Shown here one piece after another: positions 17,202-26,764 of a DNA stretch of 64,000 nucleotides. The DNA lies in NCBI RefSeq assembly GCF_010686725.1, contig NZ_JAAGWZ010000003.1, positions 248,001 to 312,000 on the forward strand. The letters are read 5' to 3'. The notes beneath the pieces are model-generated. The model searched no databases. It saw nothing but the letters and a program-made list of their open reading frames with translations, and was not told where the DNA came from. This DNA comes from Galbitalea soli. GTDB lineage: Bacteria; Actinomycetota; Actinomycetes; Actinomycetales; Microbacteriaceae. The position numbers and the translations under genes are program-made. Every line of letters begins with the position of its first letter. Positions within the stretch are counted from its first letter, which is position 1.

Positions 17202-17321
17202 GGCCGAGAGGACTGCCAACGCGGTTCCGACTTGCAGGGTGGGACTGCCAACGCGGTGCCCACATCGCTCGCTCGGCTGAGAAACGAGGTCTGGCATCTG
17301 TGCCGGGCCTCGTTTTGTTTG
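17202..17321 (+). ncRNA. Candidate short transcript: two repeats ending in a terminator
   Basis: The 16-base sequence GGACTGCCAACGCGGT occurs at 17210-17225 and again at 17242-17257, a 32-base period. A strong hairpin with a T-run follows at 17282-17321, and the DUF3800 start codon lies ten bases later. Promoter, short repeats, terminator and then ORF is the layout of type III toxin-antitoxin RNA loci and also of attenuated leaders. Only two repeats are present and no pseudoknot was modelled, so this is a hypothesis. Confidence 0.35.
17282..17321 (+). terminator. Strong hairpin/terminator directly before the DUF3800 gene
   Basis: AAACGAGGTCTGGCA (17282-17296) pairs over 15 positions, allowing two G-U pairs, with 17301-17315 across a TCTG loop; TTTTGTTTG follows. 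The structure ends 10 bases before the ATG at 17332, so it could attenuate expression of that gene. Confidence 0.7.
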
Positions 17322-17331
17322 TCCGAGAGAT

Positions 17332-18276
17332 ATGAGGTGTGGAATTTGCCTTTTGTTTGTAGACGAATCGGGAACCCATGGCGGTCCTCATCCCTTCGTT
17401 CTGGGCGCAATGGCCATTCACGAGGACGACGCGGCGCTTATGCAGAAGGCCTTGGACGACTTGGTCGTTCGGCATCTATCGCGAGTGCCGGTTAACCTGG
17501 AGGAGTACGAGCTCCACGCCTCAGAGATGCGAAACGCGAAGAAGCCCGACGAGACTAGAACCGGGCGCGCGAGCATCTGGGCAAACGTCGATCGGCCTCT
17601 CCGGTTAGCCCTTCTCGCCGACGCGTACAAATTGGTGGTGAATTTCGCGCCGACTAACCCGAAGTTGCCGATTGTTCTGTTCGGTGTCGCCGTCGAGAAG
17701 GCTTTTCACTCTGCTTGGAGTGAACAGGAACGCGAGCGATTCGCCTACGAAGTGCTGCTTGGCAAGTTTGATGTCATGCTCAAGACTCTCAGGCGTCGCA
17801 AACTTCCGAACCGAGGATTGGTTATTCACGACCGAAGAGTAGTTGCGGAGCGAGACATTCAAAGTTGGGTAACCGCTTGGCGTGCGACCGCCGAGCGAAT
17901 CGGTCAGTTGCGCAACTTAGCCGACGTGCCCCTCTTCGCGGACTCTCGGGCGACTCGACTCCTGCAGGTGGCCGACTTGGTGTCGTACGCAATTTTCCGC
18001 CGCTACAACGCTCCCGCCAATGATTCGACCGCGTTCGACCTGATGTGGCCGGCATTTCACACCGAGAGTGGTGTGACACATGGATGTGTGCACTACACGC
18101 CGTCCTATAGACAGGGTGCTTGTCAGTGTGCCCCATGCGAACAGCGCTTGAAGGCAGAAGCGGCCAGGAGCGCCAAACCTAGCGGAGCAAAACTCTCCAC
18201 CAAAGAGCCAATCGGGCCAACGTCACGTACACGTATTCGCACCCGCGTGCTCCATGATGCGCGGGAAGGAGAGTGA
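17332..18276 (+). CDS. DUF3800 domain-containing protein
   Basis: A 314-residue protein with the DUF3800 hallmarks: the N-terminal FVDESGTHG strand (Asp11, Glu12), the central VIHDRR segment, and the late acidic helix LLQVADLVSYAIFRRY. The acidic residues and order resemble an RNase H-like fold, but no activity is established for the family. The C-terminus adds a Cys/His-containing tail (THGCVHYTP...CQCAPCEQRLKAEA). ATG at 17332 has a GAGAG site seven bases upstream. It is the second intact gene of the segment between the tRNA-Phe copies, about 1 kb after the alarmone synthetase gene, and is preceded by repeats and a terminator-like hairpin. Confidence 0.85.
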   Translation: MRCGICLLFVDESGTHGGPHPFVLGAMAIHEDDAALMQKALDDLVVRHLSRVPVNLEEYELHASEMRNAKKPDETRTGRASIWANVDRPLRLALLADAYKLVVNFAPTNPKLPIVLFGVAVEKAFHSAWSEQERERFAYEVLLGKFDVMLKTLRRRKLPNRGLVIHDRRVVAERDIQSWVTAWRATAERIGQLRNLADVPLFADSRATRLLQVADLVSYAIFRRYNAPANDSTAFDLMWPAFHTESGVTHGCVHYTPSYRQGACQCAPCEQRLKAEAARSAKPSGAKLSTKEPIGPTSRTRIRTRVLHDAREGE

Positions 18277-18449
18277 TCGCGAGCCAAGCTGTTGGATGAC
18301 CCTGACCTGATGTGGGGTCACGATCGAACACGCTTCCTGGTCACATCAGCGGGGAGATCGGCCAATCGTTAGCTATGCAGGTGCGGGACCAGGATGACGG
18401 GTAACCCTTGAAGCACAATTTCCTTTTGACTAGTTCGCCACCCAGCTAC

Positions 18450-18536
18450 ATGTCTCAGACGCCACTGCCGGTTGCTGGCTTAACGGCGATCGAAGAGCAG
18501 ATCCTTGCCTTCGCAGTGGCCTTATCTCGCTACTAG
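18450..18536 (+). pseudogene. N-terminal remnant resembling DUF3263 proteins
   Basis: ATG at 18450 opens 28 codons reading PLPVAGLTAIEEQILAFAVA before a stop at 18534-18536. The LT..E..ILAFA pattern is that of the start of actinobacterial DUF3263 proteins (about 90 residues), whose helix-turn-helix core is absent here. It is probably a fragment left by an insertion or deletion next to tRNA-Phe. The rest of 18277-18670 shows no gene. Confidence 0.4.
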
Positions 18537-18670
18537 ATCTGCGCTTTATCGAGTGGCTTGAGCTCATGCAGACACACATTTGCTGCGGCCAGATGGCTTG
18601 AAAAAGGGAATTGACATCACTTGAAGCCGGGTGATCGTGAAGACGTCCATTTCAGCGTAACTAACTGCGG

Positions 18671-18743
18671 TGGCTCCGACGGGCGTCGATCCCGTGACCT
18701 CACGATTTTCAGTCGTGCGCTCTACCAACTGAGCTACAGAGCC
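18671..18743 (-). tRNA. tRNA-Phe (GAA)
   Basis: A 73-base cloverleaf: acceptor GGCTCTG/CGGAGCC, D-arm GCTC...GAGC, anticodon stem CACGA/TCGTG with loop CTGAAAA giving GAA, T-stem ACGGG/CCCGT, discriminator A. CCA is not encoded. The 3' end is duplicated at 14407 and 8564, marking it as the integration target. Confidence 0.97.
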
Positions 18744-18770
18744 GTTCGGGAAGCGTGCTCCCCTAAGACG

Positions 18771-18797
18771 AAAAGCCCCTCCTTGCGAAGAGGCTTT
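18771..18797 (-). terminator. Intrinsic terminator after tRNA-Asp
   Basis: On the minus strand AAAGCCTC and GAGGGGCTTTT form an imperfect stem around a TTCGCAAG loop and end in a T-run, between tRNA-Asp and tRNA-Phe. Confidence 0.5.
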
Positions 18798-18804
18798 CCA
18801 TCAG

Positions 18805-18878
18805 CGACCCTGACCGGACTTGAACCGGCGACCTCCGCCGTGACAGGGCGGCGCGCTAACCAACTGCGCTACAGGGCC
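18805..18878 (-). tRNA. tRNA-Asp (GTC)
   Basis: A 74-base cloverleaf: acceptor GGCCCTG/CAGGGTC, anticodon stem CCGCC/GGCGG with loop CTGTCAC giving GTC, T-arm GCCGG-TTCAAGT-CCGGT, discriminator G. CCA is not encoded. Confidence 0.97.
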
Positions 18879-18900
18879 AAGCTATTCAATTCTTGTTGTT

Positions 18901-18976
18901 TGGTGACCCCAACGGGATTCGAACCCGTGTTAACGCCGTGAAAGGGCGCCGTCCTAGGCCACTAAACGATGGGGCC
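18901..18976 (-). tRNA. tRNA-Glu (TTC)
   Basis: A cloverleaf with acceptor GGCCCCA/TGGGGTC, anticodon loop CTTTCAC giving TTC, T-arm ACGGG-TTCGAAT-CCCGT, and an encoded CCA end (18901-18903). First of three tRNAs read on the minus strand. Confidence 0.97.
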
Positions 18977-19184
18977 ATGATGTTTCAGAACGTCATAGCA
19001 ACCGAGGGACAAGCATACGGGTGCGCCCGCGCAAATACCAAACCCTGAGGATGCGGGCCAAAAGGCGCGTATGTACCGGGCTTCTGGGCGCCGCGCGGGT
19101 AGGTTCAAGCAGTCATTGAAGCTTGACCGCCTTCGGTCGGTGAGCGTCGGTACGGGCATCCACTGGGCAAAAAGCGCTCATGTT

Positions 19185-19213
19185 GTTACTGTTACGAGTG
19201 TTAACAGTGTTAC
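19185..19213 (+). promoter_or_regulatory. Repeated GTTAC motifs upstream of cell-wall hydrolases (possible MtrA box)
   Basis: GTTAC occurs at 19185, 19191 and 19209, with GTTAAC at 19200, within 29 bases. MtrA, the response regulator controlling M23 and NlpC/P60 hydrolases in actinobacteria, binds directly repeated GTNAC-type half-sites. The link is inferred from motif and target type. Confidence 0.4.
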
Positions 19214-19255
19214 TGGCGTGATCACGAGGGCAGCCACAACACGATTCGGGGAAGA

Positions 19256-20518
19256 ATGTTCACGAAGCGAACCGCGGGGGCGGTAGGCATTCGGCGGCTG
19301 ACGACGCGCAGTCGGCGTCTCGTCGCGATCCTGAGCGTGGTCGGTGTGCTCGCCACGGCGGGCATCGTCGGCATCGACGCGTCGGCGGCCTACGCGACCA
19401 GCTACCCCTCGTGGCATGACGTGCTCGCCGCCCGCCACAACAAGGCGAAGACGGCCAAGGCCATCAAGCAGATCAACGCCCTCATCGGCGCCCTCGACGC
19501 GCAGGTGAAGTCGACCCAGGCCGACGCGCAGGCGAAGGGCGATGCCTTCCAGGTCGCCGAGACGAAGTACTTCGAGGCGGCCGACCGCGCGAGCGTGCTG
19601 CAGAAGCAGGCCGACAAGGCGAAGATCACCGCGCAGCGCTCTGAGATGCAGGCGGGCCAGTTGGCCGCCCAGCTCGCGCGTCAGGGTGCCGGGCCCGACT
19701 TCTCCATGAACCTCTTCCTCAACGGTGAAGACGCGAGCCAGATCCTCGCCAACATCGGCACCGCGGGCAAGGTCTCCGAGCTCACCAATGAGATCTACCA
19801 GAAGGCCGTGCAGGACAAGAACACGGCGCAGTCGCTGAGCGACCAGGCGAAGGTCGCCGCCGATCTGCGCAAGGCGCTCAAGGCTCAGGCCCAGACCGCG
19901 TTCGCGGCGGCCCAGGCGGCGGCGGCGAAGGCACAGGCGGCCTTCGATGCCTCGCAGGCGCACCGCGACGAACTGGTCGCCCAGCTCGCCGCCATCACCA
20001 CCAAGCTCAAGCTCACCGAGGCCGGGTACCGCAAGGGCGTCGAGGCCCGGCTCAAGGCCGCGAGGGCCAACGGCGGCGCGGCGGTCAGTGTCGGCTACGT
20101 CAGCCCGAGCGGCTGGACGCGCCCCGCCGCGGGCGTCATCACCTCCGGCTTCGGCTGGCGCATCGCCCCCATCCCCGGCGTGCTGCCTTTCCACAGCGGC
20201 ACCGACATCGCGGGCGGCTGCGGAATCCCGATCTACGCGGCGCACTCCGGCACCGTCATCTACGCGGGCTGGTACGGCACCTACGGCAACTTCGTACTGC
20301 TCGACAACGGCAGCGGCATCAACACCGGCTACGCGCACATCGTGAACGGCGGCATCCTCGTTCACGTCGGCGAACAGGTGGCCGTCGGCGAACAGATCGC
20401 CCGGGTCGGGATGACCGGCGCCGCAACCGGCTGCCACCTCCACTACGAGGTGCGCATCAACGGCGTCGCCATCAACTCCGTTCCCTTCATGCGCGCCCAC
20501 GGGATCAGCCTTGGATAG
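19256..20518 (+). CDS. Secreted M23-family peptidoglycan endopeptidase
   Basis: This 420-residue protein has a signal peptide (hydrophobic core about residues 20-42), a long Ala/Lys/Gln-rich coiled coil (about 60-270) and a C-terminal LytM/M23 domain. The zinc ligands are visible: His313-x3-Asp in HSGTD, and His394/His396 in CHLHYEV. M23 enzymes cut peptide cross-links in peptidoglycan; the coiled coil resembles EnvC/RipA-type hydrolases that are held inactive until cell division. A start at 19256 has GGGGAAG just upstream. The next gene, 15 bases away, is an architectural paralogue with an NlpC/P60 domain, so the two form a hydrolase operon. Confidence 0.92.
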   Translation: MFTKRTAGAVGIRRLTTRSRRLVAILSVVGVLATAGIVGIDASAAYATSYPSWHDVLAARHNKAKTAKAIKQINALIGALDAQVKSTQADAQAKGDAFQVAETKYFEAADRASVLQKQADKAKITAQRSEMQAGQLAAQLARQGAGPDFSMNLFLNGEDASQILANIGTAGKVSELTNEIYQKAVQDKNTAQSLSDQAKVAADLRKALKAQAQTAFAAAQAAAAKAQAAFDASQAHRDELVAQLAAITTKLKLTEAGYRKGVEARLKAARANGGAAVSVGYVSPSGWTRPAAGVITSGFGWRIAPIPGVLPFHSGTDIAGGCGIPIYAAHSGTVIYAGWYGTYGNFVLLDNGSGINTGYAHIVNGGILVHVGEQVAVGEQIARVGMTGAATGCHLHYEVRINGVAINSVPFMRAHGISLG

Positions 20519-20533
20519 CGAGGCAGACGACTG

Positions 20534-21793
20534 ATGACACCAGGCAAGCGCCCGCTCGGGCTCCTTGCCCTGATCGTCGTCGGAACCATCGCGGTCTCCG
20601 TCGGCCTGACGGGCCCCGCACTCGCCGCACCCACCTTCCCGTCGTGGGCCGACGTGCAGCGCGCCAAGCACAACGTGAAAGCCAAGCAGGCCGAGATCAA
20701 GACCCTCACCGCCCTCATCGGCACCCTGCAGCAGCAGTCCGACGCGGCCGGCAAGACGGCCCTGCAACTGGGTGAGGCGTACCTGGTCGCCCTGAACGCG
20801 TACAACGCGGCCAGCCAGAAGGCCGACACCCTGAAGGCACAGGCGGATGCCGCATCCGCCAAATCGAAGGCCTCCAGTCAGGTGGCGGGCCAGTTGGCCG
20901 CCTACCTGGCCCGAAACAGCGGGGGAGACCTCACCCTCTCGCTCCTGTTCGGCGGGGGCGACCCGCGTGATCTGCTCGGCACCCTCGGCACCGCGAACAA
21001 GCTGACCGAGCAGACCGCCGCCATCTACGAGCAGGCCGCCGTCGACGCGAACGCCGCCAAGGCGCTCACCGCGCAGGCGAGGGTCGCCGAGGATGCCCGT
21101 GCCACGAAGTCCCGCGCCGCCGCCGCCGCACTCGCCACCGCCAAGGCCGCCGCGCAGGCCGCCCAGGCGAAGGTCGCGTATCAGAACAAGCAGCAGGCGA
21201 CCATGACAGCGCAACTCGCACTGCTGAAGGGCACCTCCGCGAAGGTGCAGGCCGCGTACTACGCGGGCGTCGCGTGGGAGCGCAAGCAGGAGGAGCAGAA
21301 GACGCCCCCGCCCGACCCGCCCTCGAACAATGGCGGTGGCGGCGCGGGCTCGGGCGACGGCGGCTCCGGTGGCGGCAGCTCGAACCCGCCCGGCCCGCCC
21401 GACGTCTCCGCGGTGGGCGGGGCGATTGCGTTCGCGGAAGCCCAGCTGGGCGAACCCTACGTACTCGGCGGAATGGGCCCCAACGTCTGGGACTGCTCGG
21501 GTCTCACCAAGGCGGCCTACGCATCCGTCGGTGTGTACATCGGCACGCACTCGGCGACCGACCAGTACAACACCATGAAGTCGGAGGGTCGGCTGATCCC
21601 GCTCAGCCAGCGTCAGGCGGGCGACCTGCTGTGGTACTCCGACGGGGGCACGACCTGGGGCAGCAAGTACCACGTCACCCTCTACATCGGCAACGGCGAG
21701 ATGATCGAGGCGCCGTACCCGGGCGCGACCGTGCGCATCCGTGCGGTGCGCTACGGCGACCTCGTGCCCTACGCCGGACGACCGACCGGCTGA
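20534..21793 (+). CDS. Secreted NlpC/P60 (C40) peptidoglycan endopeptidase
   Basis: A 419-residue protein with a signal peptide ending near residue 33 (PALAAPTF), a coiled coil closely related to that of the preceding M23 protein (shared FPSWADVQRAKHN/YPSWHDVLAARHN opening), a Gly/Ser/Pro linker (about 258-292) and a C-terminal NlpC/P60 domain. The catalytic cysteine is Cys321 in DCSGLT and the base His380 in YHVTLYIGNG. Such RipA-like enzymes cleave the stem peptide during septal splitting. Shared N-termini show that the two genes arose by duplication followed by exchange of the catalytic domain. Confidence 0.92.
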   Translation: MTPGKRPLGLLALIVVGTIAVSVGLTGPALAAPTFPSWADVQRAKHNVKAKQAEIKTLTALIGTLQQQSDAAGKTALQLGEAYLVALNAYNAASQKADTLKAQADAASAKSKASSQVAGQLAAYLARNSGGDLTLSLLFGGGDPRDLLGTLGTANKLTEQTAAIYEQAAVDANAAKALTAQARVAEDARATKSRAAAAALATAKAAAQAAQAKVAYQNKQQATMTAQLALLKGTSAKVQAAYYAGVAWERKQEEQKTPPPDPPSNNGGGGAGSGDGGSGGGSSNPPGPPDVSAVGGAIAFAEAQLGEPYVLGGMGPNVWDCSGLTKAAYASVGVYIGTHSATDQYNTMKSEGRLIPLSQRQAGDLLWYSDGGTTWGSKYHVTLYIGNGEMIEAPYPGATVRIRAVRYGDLVPYAGRPTG

Positions 21794-21870
21794 CCGACCG
21801 GCTGACCGGGCGCGCTGCTGCGGCACCCGCGGGAGGCCGAGTCGACTCGCGGACGACCGACCGGCTGACG
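21777..21870. repeat. Short repeats after the NlpC/P60 gene
   Basis: CGACCGGCTGAC recurs three times, twice in direct tandem around the stop codon of the NlpC gene and once near 21858. No function is apparent; the repeats may be slippage products. Confidence 0.5.
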
Positions 21871-21871
21871 C

Positions 21872-22363
21872 CTAGTGGCCCTCGGCCGCCAGCTTGGCGA
21901 TGCCGTCGAGCACGATCTGCTCCGCCTCGGCGGCCGAACCCCAGCCCTCGGTCTTGACCCACTTGCCGGGCTCGAGGTCTTTGTAGTGCTCGAAGAAGTG
22001 CTCGATCTCCTTGCGCTGGAACTCCGGGATGTCGTCGACGTCCTGGATGTGCGCCCAGCGCGGGTCCTTCGCGGGAACCGCGATCACCTTCGCGTCGGAG
22101 CCGCCGTCATCGGTCATGTTGAACACGCCGACCGGGCGCACCGAGACGCCCACACCCGGGAACAGCGGGTACTCGAGCAGCACGAGCACGTCGACGGGGT
22201 CGCCGTCGAGGCCGAGCGTGTTCTCGAAGTAGCCGTAGTCGGTGGGGTAGCTGAACGCGGTGAAGAGCACGCGGTCGAGGTAGACGCGGCCGGTCTCGTG
22301 GTCGACCTCGTACTTGTTGTGACTCCCGCGCGGGATCTCGATTACGGCGTCGTAGGCGGCCAT
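21872..22363 (-). CDS. ppa: Inorganic pyrophosphatase
   Basis: A 163-residue family I soluble pyrophosphatase hydrolysing PPi to two phosphates with Mg2+. It has the EIPRGSHNKYEVD start, SYPTDYGYF, the GDPVDVLVL metal-binding signature with its aspartates, KDPRW and the HFFEHYKDLEPGKWVK end. Length is standard. It is divergent from tilS with a 46-base gap, an arrangement common in Micrococcales. Confidence 0.96.
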   Translation of the reverse strand: MAAYDAVIEIPRGSHNKYEVDHETGRVYLDRVLFTAFSYPTDYGYFENTLGLDGDPVDVLVLLEYPLFPGVGVSVRPVGVFNMTDDGGSDAKVIAVPAKDPRWAHIQDVDDIPEFQRKEIEHFFEHYKDLEPGKWVKTEGWGSAAEAEQIVLDGIAKLAAEGH

Positions 22364-22409
22364 GACTGCTCCTCAATGGGTTCGGGGATTGCTGCAATAA
22401 CGTTACTGG

Positions 22410-23489
22410 ATGGACTCCGAGCGCCGACCTCGTCTCACCCCGGCGATCGCGGACGTGCGCCGGGCCACCCGTGCGGCCCTCGCCGAGTTCGCTTCGTCCG
22501 ACCGCGCAGCGGCCCCACTCGATGCGCCGGCTTCCTCCGACCCCGCGGTCCTGCTCGACGCCTCGGTCTCCCCCGACTCGTCGGCCCCGCTCGTGCTCGT
22601 CGCCCTCAGCGGCGGACCCGACTCCCTCGCGCTCGCCGCGGCGACCGCCTTCGAAGCGCCCCGGGCGGGCCTCCGGGCCGGCGCGGTGATCGTCGACCAC
22701 GGCCTGCAATCGGGCAGCGCCGCGGTGGCGGACTCGGCCGCGGCACAGGCGCGCGGGCTCGGTCTCGACCCCGTGATCGTGCGCCGGGTGACCGTCGGAA
22801 CGGAGGGCGGCCCCGAGGCGGCGGCGCGCAGCGCGCGGTACGAGGCGCTCGCGGCGGCCCTCGCCGAGACCGGGGCGGTGGTCATCCTGCTCGGTCACAC
22901 CCTCGACGACCAGGCCGAGACGGTGCTGCTGGGCCTCGCGCGCGGCAGCGGGGCAGCGAGCCTCAGCGGCATGGATAACCGTCCCCCCGGCTTCGCCCGC
23001 CCCCTGTTGCGCCTCCGCCGCTCCTCGACCGAGGCCTTCTGCCGCGATTCCGGCCTCACGCCCTGGCTCGACCCGCAGAATCTCGACCCCGCGTTCACCC
23101 GCGTCCGCGTTCGCGGCACGGTGCTGCCCGTGCTGGAGCGCGAGCTCGGTCCGGGGGTCGCCGAGGCGCTCGCCCGCACCGCCGACCAGTTGCGCGAGGA
23201 TTCGGAGGCCCTCGACCTGTTCGCGGCGGAGGTGGCCGAGGAGCTCGCCGACGTGGCCGAGGGCGGCATCTCGCTGCCGGTGGCGGCGCTCGCGAGCAAC
23301 CCGGCGGCGCTGCGGCAGCGGCTCATCCGGCTGGCGGTGTCGAGCGAGTTCCATGTCTCGCTGTCGCGCGCGCAGACGCTCGAGGTCGCCCGCCTGGTGA
23401 CCGACTGGCACGGTCAGGGGCCCCTCGATCTGCCGGGCGTTAGGGTTGAACGGCGAGCGGGCCTGCTCATCTTCAGCGCGAACGGATAG
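22410..23489 (+). CDS. tilS: tRNA(Ile)-lysidine synthase
   Basis: A 359-residue protein with the PP-loop SGGPDS at residues 67-72, HTLDDQAETVLLGLARGSG, and the PLLRLRRSSTEAFCRDSGL and PQNLDPAFTRVRVR blocks of TilS. It ATP-dependently converts C34 of the CAU-anticodon tRNA-Ile to lysidine. The protein lacks the long C-terminal extension of the E. coli enzyme, as usual in actinobacteria. An N-terminal extension of about 45 residues rich in Ala/Ser/Pro is poorly conserved in character. It is followed by hpt after five bases, as in many bacteria. Confidence 0.95.
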   Translation: MDSERRPRLTPAIADVRRATRAALAEFASSDRAAAPLDAPASSDPAVLLDASVSPDSSAPLVLVALSGGPDSLALAAATAFEAPRAGLRAGAVIVDHGLQSGSAAVADSAAAQARGLGLDPVIVRRVTVGTEGGPEAAARSARYEALAAALAETGAVVILLGHTLDDQAETVLLGLARGSGAASLSGMDNRPPGFARPLLRLRRSSTEAFCRDSGLTPWLDPQNLDPAFTRVRVRGTVLPVLERELGPGVAEALARTADQLREDSEALDLFAAEVAEELADVAEGGISLPVAALASNPAALRQRLIRLAVSSEFHVSLSRAQTLEVARLVTDWHGQGPLDLPGVRVERRAGLLIFSANG

Positions 23490-23494
23490 GTGCC

Positions 23495-24046
23495 ATGGAA
23501 CTCAGCGACGTCTCCGCCGACCTGAGCGAGGTGCTGTTCACCGAGCAGCAGATCGCCGACAAGCTGGCGGAGCTGGCCCGCCGGATCGAGGCGGACTACG
23601 CCGGTGACCGGCCGCTGCTCGTGGGCGTGCTCAAGGGCGCCGTCATGGTGATGGCCGACCTGGCGCGCGAGCTGAAGATCCACCTCGACATGGACTGGAT
23701 GGCCGTCTCCTCCTACGGCGCCGGCACGCAGTCGAGCGGCGTCGTGCGGATCCTCAAAGACCTCGACACCGACGTGCAGGGTCGCCGCGTGCTCATCGTG
23801 GAGGACATCATCGACTCCGGCCTCACCCTGTCGTGGCTGAAGGCCAACCTGGCCACCCGCGGGGCGGCCTCCGTGGAGATCTGCGCCCTGCTGCGCAAAC
23901 CCGACGCCGTGAAGGTCGATGTGGATGTGCGCTACCTCGGCTTCGACATCCCGAACGCGTTCGTCGTGGGCTACGGCCTCGACTACGCCGAGACCTACCG
24001 CAACCTGCGCGGTGTGGGCGTCCTGTCGCCCCACGTCTACCAGTAG
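23495..24046 (+). CDS. hpt: Hypoxanthine phosphoribosyltransferase
   Basis: A 183-residue purine-salvage enzyme converting hypoxanthine or guanine plus PRPP to IMP or GMP. The PRPP-binding loop VLIVEDIIDSGLTLS contains the acidic pair Glu103-Asp104, and the flexible-loop SSYGAGTQSSG and the VGYGLDYAETYRNL end are typical. Length is normal. It sits in the conserved tilS-hpt-ftsH order. Confidence 0.96.
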   Translation: MELSDVSADLSEVLFTEQQIADKLAELARRIEADYAGDRPLLVGVLKGAVMVMADLARELKIHLDMDWMAVSSYGAGTQSSGVVRILKDLDTDVQGRRVLIVEDIIDSGLTLSWLKANLATRGAASVEICALLRKPDAVKVDVDVRYLGFDIPNAFVVGYGLDYAETYRNLRGVGVLSPHVYQ

Positions 24047-24171
24047 CGCGTGCTCACCGGGGACTCGTATTACGCCCTCGGCAAACATCCAGCGGCCGCC
24101 AAGCAGCAGACCGGTACCCTTTAGGCACGTCTCTTTAGAAAGGTGAAGGGCTTCTCTCGGCCCGGCACATC

Positions 24172-26175
<2,004 letters not shown>

Positions 26176-26182
26176 GGGTTCC

Positions 26183-26764
26183 ATGGCAGCCATCGACACC
26201 GCTCGCATCGAAGCGGCGGTCGCCGAGATCCTCGAGGCCATCGGGGAGCAGACGGATCGCGCGGGGCTCCTCCAGACACCATCACGGGTCGCCCAGGCGT
26301 ACGCGGAGTTCTTCGCCGGAGTCGGCGAGGATCCCCTCCAGCACCTGGGCGATGCCGTCGACCTCCAGCTCGCCGAGAACGAGCGCAGCGAGCTGGTCCT
26401 TGTGCGCGGCATCGAGTTCCGCTCGGTCTGCGAGCATCACCTGCTGCCGTTCACGGGTGTCGCTCACCTGGCCTATCGCCCCCGCCGCACTGTCGTGGGC
26501 CTCGGCAAGCTTCCCGCCGTCGTCGCCACCCTCGCCTCGCGGCCGCAGGTGCAGGAACGCCTCACCGAGGAGATCGCGGATGCCCTGCAGCAGGGCCTCG
26601 ACCCGCTCGGCGTTCTCGTCGTGCTCGATGCCAGCCACGGCTGCGTGACCGCGCGGGGCAGCAATCAGCGCGGCAGCACGACGGTCACGATGGCGACGCG
26701 CGGCGAGTTCGCGGAGCCCGCTCAGCGCGCCGAGCTCATGGCGCTGATCGGCGCGGGGTCGTGA
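26183..26764 (+). CDS. folE: GTP cyclohydrolase I
   Basis: A 193-residue enzyme that opens GTP to 7,8-dihydroneopterin triphosphate, the first step of folate synthesis. It has TPSRVAQAYAEFFAG, the zinc-binding FRSVCEHHLLPF motif, HLAYRPRRTVVGLGKL and the C-terminal HGCVTARG. It is only seven bases after ftsH, and its stop overlaps the folP GTG start by four bases. Confidence 0.96.
   Translation: MAAIDTARIEAAVAEILEAIGEQTDRAGLLQTPSRVAQAYAEFFAGVGEDPLQHLGDAVDLQLAENERSELVLVRGIEFRSVCEHHLLPFTGVAHLAYRPRRTVVGLGKLPAVVATLASRPQVQERLTEEIADALQQGLDPLGVLVVLDASHGCVTARGSNQRGSTTVTMATRGEFAEPAQRAELMALIGAGS

Noticed and set aside
19178-21826. 882-codon minus-strand open frame opposite the two peptidoglycan hydrolases
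   Set aside because: Composition is Gly/Val/Arg/Leu shadow of Ala/Lys-rich coiled-coil genes on the other strand; the plus-strand proteins have signal peptides and catalytic motifs.
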